In this document: positions 1 through 6,679 of the stretch, one piece after another
How the letters are laid out: every line of letters starts with the position of its first letter
How positions within the stretch are numbered: position 1 is the stretch's first letter
Assembly: GCA_012932865.1 (NCBI GenBank)
Contig: SAXG01000186.1
Coordinates: 1-10,236 of the forward strand
Direction of reading: 5' to 3'
Length of the DNA: 10,236 bases
Source: Amylostereum areolatum
Lineage: Eukaryota; Basidiomycota; Agaricomycetes; Russulales; Stereaceae
Notes under the pieces: generated by a model
The model's input: the letters and a program-made list of their open reading frames with translations, nothing else
Told to the model about the DNA's origin: nothing
Databases searched by the model: none
Made by a program: the position numbers and the translations under genes

Positions 1-16
1 GCGATGACCGCGTAAA

Positions 17-78
17 CACTCAGGAAAATCCTCCGTGCAAAATTGGTGCTAAACCCTGCAAAATTAGCTCTTTAGCAG
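17..78 (+). repeat. Left terminal inverted repeat
   Basis: The outer 25 bases pair with 1105-1129. The inner part (CCTGCAAAAT...TTAGCAG, about 53-78) aligns with the complement of 1077-1104 after one gap of about 12 bases. Confidence 0.55.
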
Positions 79-147
79 ATTTGTCGGTTTAGTGACTTTA
101 GCTAGGTCCCCTGCATATTTAGCACTAACCTCGTGCGAACTCTCAGC

Positions 148-169
148 AAAATGACCGCAAAATGACCGC
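148..169 (+). repeat. Tandem 11-bp duplication
   Basis: AAAATGACCGC occurs twice head to tail (148-158 and 159-169). The core ATGACCGC also occurs at 4-11, near the left end of the putative element. It may be a subterminal repeat motif of that element. Confidence 0.6.
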
Positions 170-1076
170 TAATAACCTCCTTATATATGCTCTAATTGAT
201 CATATCGCTCTTGCTTATTCGCACAAAAGGAAGTAAGAAGAAATCATCATATCATTGTGGTGGGTAGGTCATAGTACGTAATGTACTAAGTAGCCTACAG
301 TATCTGCGGGTAGCTGTACATCATCGTGTCACCAAAACCCCTCCCCTATCCACCATACTTCGTCCAGTATGTCACCTCCGTCCCCACGCGATCTTGCGTT
401 GTGCCACCATACCCGCTCGTTGCTCCAACACCATCCTGCGTGAGATCCCCACTCTACGACTATACCAGCTGTTGCACGTACAGATACTAGGTACCTATAA
501 ATAAATGATGAGTGACGGAAAATACGGCACGAAACGGCACTATTTAGTACTCACCAAAGCATCGCTAGCTTATGCTCAAACTTGCACCGAGATTGACCCC
601 CGCGCATGGGCTGTAAGAGTGATGAGAAAAGAAGGATATGAAAGGAGTGGAGACATACCACTAGCCCTAGTGACTCCGAAGCTGTGACGCTGTCAACCCT
701 CTCGCGCGTCGTCCTTGTCAACTGTCAATGGCCCACGCACGGGCCACTGTTACCCTCATCAGCCAACTCGCGCGTAAGGAATGTTATATGTAATGTGTCG
801 GGTCACTTGACGGAGTGACGTTGAGGAGAGAGTAAGAAGAGAAAGGTGGCGTCAAGAGACTGCCAGCGGAAGGAAGTGGTGGTTGAAGAAAACGCAAAGT
901 CGTCGACTCGTCTCGCTGGCAACTCAAGTGAACGGGGAATTCACACGGTGTAGTCTAGCCAATCACAAGCGCACGGTGCTGTGCGGTGAGCCGTGAGAAC
1001 CTTTCGAGTGAGCAGACGAGAGCGTGAGAACGCTCCCAGAAGCATTTGCGAGCCGTTTGCATGATTTTGTCAGGCC
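170..1076. other. Interior of putative element, no supported gene
   Basis: I see no recognisable coding region. The longest plus-strand frame from an ATG (505-687, 60 codons) follows a TATAAATA-like string at 495-502 but resembles no family I know and has no paralogue in the window. Two short palindromes are present: TGGCCC(6 nt)GGGCCA at 729-746 and GAGCGT(4 nt)ACGCTC at 1020-1035. The stretch around 640-900 is purine-rich and unremarkable. Confidence 0.4.
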
Positions 1077-1129
1077 CTGCTAATTTAGCGATTTTTGCAA
1101 GGTATTTGCACGGTAGGGTTTTCCTGATG
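1077..1129 (-). repeat. Right terminal inverted repeat
   Basis: This is the inverted counterpart of 17-78. Read on the minus strand it runs CATCAGGAAAACCC, then CCGTGCAAA, then TTGCAAAAA and ends in TTAGCAG, in the same order as the left end. Confidence 0.55.
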
Positions 1130-1130
1130 C

Positions 1131-2381
1131 ATTCGGAATGGCCGAATGAAGCTCTCTGCGTACTTATGTCCTCGCACCTATGCACCACAAGCGCGCTTCT
1201 GATTAAGGTGTAGAGAGGAAGTCGCAGGCTTTTTTCAGCCGCCACTCGCCGCCGTCATCGACGCCATCGAGGCGCAGCGCAAGGCCGCAGCTCCTGCTGA
1301 GATATCGGTGCGTGTTTCTCAGGATTGTTCCTCAGGGTGGATCACCAGTTTTGTTTCTGATACCTTATGAACGTAGACCTACCTTCTCGTTGGCGGGCTC
1401 GGCGCCAACGAATTTTTCTACGCGAGACTCCACGATTATCTTTCGAACCAAGGACTGACACTCTTTCGGCCTGATGATCACACGTGCACTCTGTGCACTT
1501 AATATATGTTATTCGCTTCACTCAACGTATGGTACAGGAGGAAAGCCGTGGCAGAAGGCGCGGTCTCGTTCCACATCGACCACTACGTCTCAAGCCGGGG
1601 CGAAGATGTCGTATGGAACCTACTCTTCTACAGGCTTCAACCCGGCGTATCCAGAGCACTTGAAACGCGCACAGAATACATTCATGGGCGCGGACGGATG
1701 TGTGAAGATCAATGGTCTGTTCTGTTGTATGCTACCGCGGGTCAGTGGATCGAGCCTTTCCTATCTGTCGAGAACCAATGTTGATTTTCTCAGGGGACAC
1801 GGGTCGCTGAGGAGACCGTGTTCAAGATGTCATTGACGTGGCGAAATGAGTATGACATCGGCACGGTTAGTAATACGATCGCATGTTACAGGGGAAGGGG
1901 TCCGTGCCCACAGTGGGTGGATGAGGACCCAGGTGAGGATGGCGCGGTAATATTGCACTCCTTCCGCTGACCTTCATTTAGGCTTGTTCGTGAACTTGTG
2001 CACTGTGGCGGCGGATGTGTCCAAGGTGCCCCGCGTCCCCTTGTATGGCCCAGGTGGAAAAATATACTTCACCACCGGATTATACGTTGGTGCTGTCTTT
2101 GGCTTGACGGAAATCCAGGCGCATATATCGTGGTGCGATCAGGTGCGTTTTCTGTGTTCTTGAAAAGTTCGCGGAAGACTGATCTAAAATCGTAGGGGGT
2201 GGAGCATACGTGAGTTGGCCTGCAAATTTCATGTCATGAGTGAAAACCTTACAATTACGGCTACAGGGGACCAGCTTCGATCGTCTACGACGACGATTAC
2301 TCCGTGATTCCCGAGGACGATTATAGCGACGACGAAACCGCCGTCGGGGAAGCTAGAGAGTATCAAGCTTGTCAAGGGTAA
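1131..2381 (+). pseudogene. 5'-truncated HSPA12-like Hsp70 gene (relic of exons 6-13)
   Basis: This stretch aligns exon by exon with the fuller Hsp70-like gene at 6680-9430. Inferred exons are 1131-1159, 1214-1307, 1377-1483, 1538-1740, 1794-1932, 1982-2142, 2196-2209 and 2267-2381. Three have exactly the same length as their counterparts: 94, 107 and 14 nt. Readable family blocks are IRNGRMKLS, EEVAGFFQP, IEAQRKAAAPAEIS, the adenosine-binding motif TYLLVGG, FHIDHYVSSR, CYRG...PQWVDEDP and GPASIVYDDD, ending in TAA at 2379-2381. The ATPase N-terminal half is absent: exon similarity stops at the putative element's right end. A run of four G at 1597-1600 adds one base and shifts the frame inside the fourth exon (HYVSSR then AKMSYGTY in the next frame). 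Intron borders are still canonical, so decay looks recent. Sequence left of the window could hold the missing 5' part. Confidence 0.85.
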
Positions 2382-2637
2382 ACCCGTGTTCAGAGGTCAG
2401 GACTTCTTATTTTCACGTCACTTTCGAGATATCTGAATTTCCTCCAGCCCTGGTCTCCCGTTCCGCGATTGTAAAACTTTACCTTCTCATATTGGCGGGC
2501 TCTGTGTGTTATTTTGTCCTACGGCCTCTTCTGCTGTTGTAACGTTTCTCGCTTTCATTTGTTATCGAATTATCCTTCTCTGAAGAGTATCATCATGAAA
2601 AAAATGTGTATGCAACCGTGCATAAGTAGACTATCCC
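2382..2637. other. Convergent 3' intergenic region
   Basis: This is the interval between the stop of the Hsp70 relic and the stop of the first coiled-coil gene, which converge. It is T-rich on the plus strand. It contains one short segment (about 2480-2523) that resembles exon 8 of the Hsp70 family. No other feature is seen. Confidence 0.5.
2480..2523 (+). repeat. Possible short Hsp70 exon 8 fragment
   Basis: TACCTTCTC, TTGGCGGGCTC and ATTTT...CTACG occur in the same order and at nearly the same spacing as at 1380-1423, where they encode the adenosine-motif exon of the relic. Two or three small indels are needed. The stretch is short, so chance is possible. Confidence 0.25.
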
Positions 2638-3991
2638 TCAAGAGTCAGGAGATATGAGAGCGTCTAAAGCCACCTTCGGCTTGACTAAAATATCTTCCCT
2701 CCCTTTCATAACACGCACCAGGCCCAGATCCGTCGTGCACAGCACCTTCCCGCGACGTTGTTCTACATCCCCAGTCCCGGCGGTAGAATATCCATCCTGC
2801 ATCGTCTCTGGGTCAAATGTCGTTCCGTACGGCAGGTGCGCAGGATGCATATCGTATGCGCCGAGCTTCTGTCCGAGGACCTCGTTGAGCTCGAACGCCA
2901 GACGGACGACCTCGGAGACGTGCGCGCCGACTTTCGCATAGACGACGGCGAGCGCCGTCGTTTGGTCCGGCGCGTGGCCCGCTGCGACGAGGACGTCGGC
3001 GAGGTGTTGCTTGATGTGATTTACGTTCGTAGTTTCCGCCTTAGAGCGGCCCTGGCGTGTCCAGCGCGCGTGTCGGTGCGTCAAGGAGCGCCATTTCCGG
3101 GAGACGTGTGGCGGTTCTGTGGATAAATTCAGAATGATAGTGAGTCGTAGGGGCGAAGGAATTCGGGGGAGTATACGAACCGTTCTCGGACACATTCTTG
3201 GAAATATCCTTGAGAGCGGCGTCGTCCGCCGTGCTTCCGAATGACCATCGGTTGAGGATATTGCATGCGCGTGCGGACATGCACGCCTGCAGCGCGATCT
3301 GTATCGCGATGTCCTGCTCGAGGCCCTTCCCAGCGCTGGCCAAGACCTTCGCTGCCCCTCGACCCGCACGCATCTCCAGCGAGCTAAATGCGTCCTTCGC
3401 ATGCTCGGTATGCGAGGGGGGAACGTCCGCGTAGTCGTCGGACAGCGTGGCCGCCGTCTGGCCTATCTCGTAGTTGATCTCCTCGACCATCTCCGCCACG
3501 CACACGTCCGTGACCTGTTCCGTCGGAGGGGCAAAGTCCTGAAACGCAGAGAGCTCGGAGGTGCGCGCCTCGAGGAGGGCCTTTAGTTCTGCGTTCTGCG
3601 TCTCTGCGTGCGCCAACGCGCGGTCCTTTTCGCTGGATACCTGCAGCGCGTGCGCAAGCTCTGCGTCTTTCCGGTGGTACTGTCTTACGACGCCATTTGC
3701 TTGGTCCATGAGCTGCTCGTAGGCGACTTTCGATTGCTCGAGTTCAAGTTGAAGTGCGTTGTTGGCTGTGATGCGGGCATCGACGTCGCGCTGCGACCGG
3801 TGGAACCGGCTCTTCCACAATGTAATCTCTCTCTGTCGTATTATGTGGTTAAAATTCAAAAGGAGAAAAGCGGTGAGGCCGACCTGCATCTCCAACTCGG
3901 GGGAATCGTCTTCAGAGTCCATGTCGATGATAGACGGAGGGGTGCGTATCATTCCGAAGGCACCCTTCGCGGCGGAGAGTATCGATGTCAT
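2638..3991 (-). CDS. Hypothetical coiled-coil protein, paralogue 1 (412 aa, three exons)
   Basis: I do not recognise a named family. Exons on the minus strand are 3991-3884 (108 nt), 3832-3181 (652 nt) and 3116-2638 (479 nt); the sum is 413 codons including stop, with no frame break. Intron 1 (3833-3883, GTCGGC...CAG) is 51 nt and would stay open if retained; the paralogue has an intron at the same place, so splicing is favoured. Intron 2 (3117-3180) ends CCACAG. Residues 1-36 carry an acidic DMDSEDD patch. Residues about 57-132 are rich in Glu/Gln/Ala/Leu with heptad spacing and look like a coiled coil. About 147-170 holds the conserved CVAEMVEEINYE...TAATLSD. The C-terminal 254-412 region is the best conserved (VSRKWRSLTH, LAFELNEVLGQ, GTTFDPETMQDGY, KVLCTTDLGLVRVMKGRED). 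No signal peptide or zinc-binding motif is seen. The start is the first ATG after a 5'-UTR intron. Confidence 0.8.
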
Positions 3992-3992
3992 C

Positions 3993-4067
3993 CTAACTTT
4001 ATGGTTGAAAATATTCTGTTGGAAGGTTTCAGAATGCGATAGACGAGAGTGACAATAGGTTGCTCAC
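3993..4067 (-). other. 5'-UTR intron of paralogue 1
   Basis: On the minus strand a GTGAGC donor begins at 4067, preceded by TTTGACGAA. The acceptor GTTAG ends at 3993, leaving one G before the ATG. The paralogue shows the same donor context and the same acceptor position, which supports a real leader intron (75 nt). Confidence 0.6.
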
Positions 4068-4616
4068 TTCGTCAAAGGATATGCGCTCCGAGTCGCGGCG
4101 TTATCGCCGAACTTGTCAACTGAAAGGAGTGAGAGCGTGACGGCGTCTCTGGGTTTGGCTGGTCAATATTGATTTTTGGGAGAGTTCACGTTACAGTGAT
4201 AAACTTAGAGAAACGGAAGCAGGACAAGTCCCACAGAGAGCGGCTTGGAGATGGTGAAAGTTTACAGAAACTGAGAACTTGAAAGACGACAAACTCGCCA
4301 CCAGCTCGGCAAATCCTTTATCCCACGCCCACGTGATTGTGCTGTCATGCATTGTCCCGGACCGCGGACCGCGTCCCTCGTACATAATCATCAGCTTTCG
4401 AGTTTACACTCTTCGCAGAGAGCAGAAGAGTGTAAAAATGCATTTGGTTGGCTCGACCAGTGTCTCAATGTCATGAAATATTATTGCTCTTATAAGTCAT
4501 TGGCAAGTCCCATGTAGCTACAGCCTTTGCATAATATTTACGCCTTCGTATGCTGTTCAGTAACTGATACGCTTTGGATATTGCCACTGTGAGTTGAAAA
4601 GACGGTAAAACCCCGC
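4068..4616. other. Intergenic region between the tandem paralogues
   Basis: It should hold the promoter of paralogue 1 (right to left) and the 3' end of paralogue 2. It contains the upstream part of duplication unit 1. I see no convincing TATA box or gene. The 65-codon frames on each strand near 4191-4476 have no paralogous counterpart and are not called. Confidence 0.5.
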
Positions 4617-5958
4617 TCAATAGCCAGGAGAAATGAGCGCGTCTAATGCCACCTTCGGCTTGACCAGAACGTCCTCCCTGCCTTTCATCACTCGCACCAA
4701 ACCTAGGTCCGTTGTGCACAGCACCTTTCCTCGGCGGCCGTCTATATCCTCAGGCATTGTCGTAGGATATCCGTCCTGCATCGTCTCCGGATCGAATGTC
4801 GTGCCGTAGGAAAAGTGCGCGGGGCTCATATCGTACGCGCCGAGCCCCTGCCCGAGGACCTCGTTCAGCTCGAAGGCGAGACGAACGACATTGGAAACGT
4901 GCGCGCCGACCCTCGCATGGACGGCGGCGAGCGACATCATATGGTCGGACGCGTGGCCCGCGGCGACGAGGACGTCTGCGAGGTGCTCTTTGATGTGATT
5001 CACGATCGTTTTCTGCGCCTTGGAGCGGTCCTGTCGTGTCCAACGCGCGTATTGGTGCGTCAGGGAGCGCCATTTCCGGGAGACCTGTTCGGGCTCTGGC
5101 GCCAGATGTCAGTCGTCGACGCGAAGTAGCCTGAGATATATGCGCACCGTTCTCGGAAATGGTCTTGGAAACATCCTTGAGAGCGCCGTCGTCCGCAAGG
5201 CTCCCAAACGACCATCGCTGGATGGCGAGGTTCAGACAGGGACATGCACGCCTGCAGCGCGATCTGCATCGCGACGTCCTGTTCGATGCTTCTCCCAGCG
5301 CTGGCGAGGACCTTCGCCACACCGCGGCTGACGCGTTTGTCCAGCGAGCTCAACGCCTCCTTGGTGTACTCGCCCGGCGAGGGGGGGACCTCGGCGTACT
5401 CGTCGGACAGCGTCGCCGCCGTCTGGCCCATCTCGTAGTTGATCTCCTCGACCATTTCCGCGACGCGCACGTCCGTGATCTGTTCGGTCGGAAGGGCGAA
5501 CGCTCTCAGGACGGAAAGTTCGGACGCGTGCATCTCGAGGAGGGCCCTGAGCTCTGCGTTCCGCGCCTCCTCGTGCGCCAGTGCCTCTTCTCGTTCGCTG
5601 GAGACCTGCAGCGCGTGCGCGAGCTCTGAGTCTTTCTGGTGGTAATGTCCTATTATCTCGTTTGCCTTGCTCATTAGTTGCGCGCAAGCGTCTTTCTTCT
5701 GTTCCAGTTCTAGCTTGAGCTCGTTGTTGGCTTTGAAGAGGGCGTCGCCCCGGCGCTGCGACCAGTGGTACCGGTCTTTCCACAGCATGGCCTCTTTCTG
5801 CCAGGGTTTGAACAATGACTTCAGATGAGAATAAGAGAAGGGCAAACCTTCCAGTGCGTCTCGGATTCAGATGAGTCGTCATCTGAGTCCGCGTCGACAA
5901 CGGACATGGACGGATGGGAGCGTGCGTTGTTGTTGAATGCGGACAGCACCGAAGCCAT
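4617..5958 (-). pseudogene. Hypothetical coiled-coil protein, paralogue 2, with a 2-nt frameshift
   Basis: This copy has the same architecture as paralogue 1: exons 5958-5848 (111 nt), 5797-5148 (650 nt) and 5095-4617 (479 nt). Introns are 5798-5847 and 5096-5147; the second has donor GTGCGC, a CTGAC branch-like site and GCCAG acceptor. Exon 3 has exactly the same length as in paralogue 1 and exon 2 is 2 nt shorter. The deficit maps to about 5224-5245, where paralogue 1 reads SARACNILNRWSFGS. Here CMSLSEP runs on in the wrong frame while QRWSFGSLADD sits in the next frame. As it stands, the spliced frame stops at 4750 (about 368 codons, wrong-frame C-terminus), or at 5060 if intron 2 is kept. 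All other signatures remain: an acidic DSDDDSSES patch, a coiled coil, VAEMVEEINYE and the C-terminal blocks. It may be a recent pseudogene, a truncated but expressed gene, or a sequence error. Confidence 0.75.
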
Positions 5959-5959
5959 C

Positions 5960-6055
5960 CTGGGAAGTTATAGTAAAAAGTAGAAAGGCTGAATCGTTAA
6001 AAATCTTCAAAGTGTAAGTCGCGACAAAGGTCTGTTTTTCAGGGTACGTACTCAC
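5960..6055 (-). other. 5'-UTR intron of paralogue 2
   Basis: The GTGAGTACGT donor begins at 6055 after TTTGACGAA. The acceptor CTTCCCAG ends at 5960, one base before the ATG (96 nt). Donor context and acceptor position match paralogue 1, while the intron bodies have diverged. Confidence 0.6.
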
Positions 6056-6679
6056 TTCGTCAAATCGTGCGCGGCGCTGTGATCGTCGCAGTTCGCTCGA
6101 GAGTGAGCTGTGCACTGGCTGGTGCGTCACACGTCAAGCGTCGAGCTGGAGCAGTGGATTGGGACTTCCGGGGCTACCAGATTATGCAGACCGTTAATAT
6201 GTATCGTAAGCTCGTCAATATGGAGAGTTTGGGGGCAGGGCAAGCCCCGCAGAAAGCGATGGGGAAAGAAGTGGTGAAAGACAACTTCAGCCGCGCCACG
6301 CTCCGCGCCGAGAAGCGCCCGCTGGCACTACTTCTCACGCTCATGTGATCGCGTGCGCGTCATCTTTGTTTTATTTATGACATTTATTTCCTCCATTTCG
6401 CAGCTATTTCGCTTGCCACCTGCTGCTACTCTCTCTCCGCAGATCCCCCTCCTTCGAGCTCACGCACGCCAAAGAACTTATAAGAACCTGAAGGTGAACA
6501 AGTCTGAAGAGAGTGAGAAAGCGTTGACTCGACGCGTGGATTAATGGCGCCTAGCACTTACATACCCTTTGAGCCACAGCCGCACTCAAGTCTCAAATTC
6601 CCCCCTCGGCTGCCATCTTCACCGCCCCGCCTTCCAACCATACAACATACGCATACATATCAAACGCTAAAACACACGA
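6056..6679. promoter_or_regulatory. Divergent promoter region between paralogue 2 and the Hsp70-like gene
   Basis: The two genes are transcribed away from each other and share this interval of about 620 bp. The left half (to about 6360) belongs to the segmental duplication. The right half (6361-6679) is pyrimidine-rich on the plus strand. It has a TTATAAG string at 6478-6484 that could act as a TATA element for the Hsp70-like gene, and a CA-rich leader just before its ATG. I see no clear heat-shock element (alternating GAA/TTC triplets). An ATG at 6544 opens an 86-codon frame that overlaps the Hsp70 start out of frame; if transcribed it would be an overlapping upstream ORF. Confidence 0.45.

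Larger units (their letters stand above)
17..1129. mobile_element. Putative non-autonomous DNA transposon with terminal inverted repeats
   Basis: The left end (17-41) and the reverse complement of the right end (1105-1129) match at 23 positions, with one mismatch and two single-base gaps; the shared core reads TCAGGAAAA...CCGTGCAAA. A weaker match continues inward to about 78 on the left and 1077 on the right. Both subterminal zones carry repeated GCAAAA and GCTAAA/TTAGCA words in opposite orientation, as often seen in class II elements. The outer bases CACT/CAT recall CACTA-like ends, but this is weak. No transposase-like frame and no clear target-site duplication are visible. The right end lies one base before Hsp70-relic exon sequence, so the element appears inserted into, or abutting, that relic. 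It could also be an older rearranged fragment. Confidence 0.5.
2638..4350 (-). repeat. Segmental duplication, unit 1
   Basis: This direct repeat partner of 4617-6360 spans the whole coding region, the 5'-UTR intron and upstream DNA. Similarity upstream of the gene is visible at 4219-4261 against 6234-6280 (shared GTGGTGAAAG-like and CAGGRCAAG words) and at 4324-4350 against 6334-6360. The boundaries are approximate. Confidence 0.7.
4617..6360 (-). repeat. Segmental duplication, unit 2
   Basis: This is the direct repeat partner of 2638-4350. Protein similarity of the two units is about three quarters by eye in exon 3, with longer identical stretches in the C-terminal third. The 3' boundary falls close to the stop codon, where similarity ends. 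Confidence 0.7.

Noticed and set aside
505..687. 60-residue ATG frame after a TATA-like string
   Set aside because: No recognisable family, no repeat copy in the window, and it lies in the interior of the putative element; chance is likely at this length.
3041..3180. Paralogue 1 ending at 3041 as a 316-residue protein
   Set aside because: That reading goes through intron 2. Splicing 3181 to 3116 joins the conserved VSRKWRSLTH frame, exactly as in paralogue 2.
3608..4042. Long plus-strand frame opposite paralogue 1
   Set aside because: It is antisense to a well-supported exon, and the counterpart opposite paralogue 2 is a mirror of the same coding bias.
4750..5322. 190-residue minus-strand frame in paralogue 2
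   Set aside because: It is partly the correct frame downstream of the 2-nt deletion, then runs through intron 2 and exon 3 in the wrong frame; it is explained by the pseudogene call.
5232..5900. 222-residue minus-strand frame rich in Arg/Ala
   Set aside because: It is the shifted frame of paralogue 2 exon 2; the real frame has a coiled coil and paralogue similarity.
6067..6348. 93-residue plus-strand frame in the divergent promoter
   Set aside because: It overlaps duplicated upstream DNA, and the matching position in unit 1 has no equivalent open frame.
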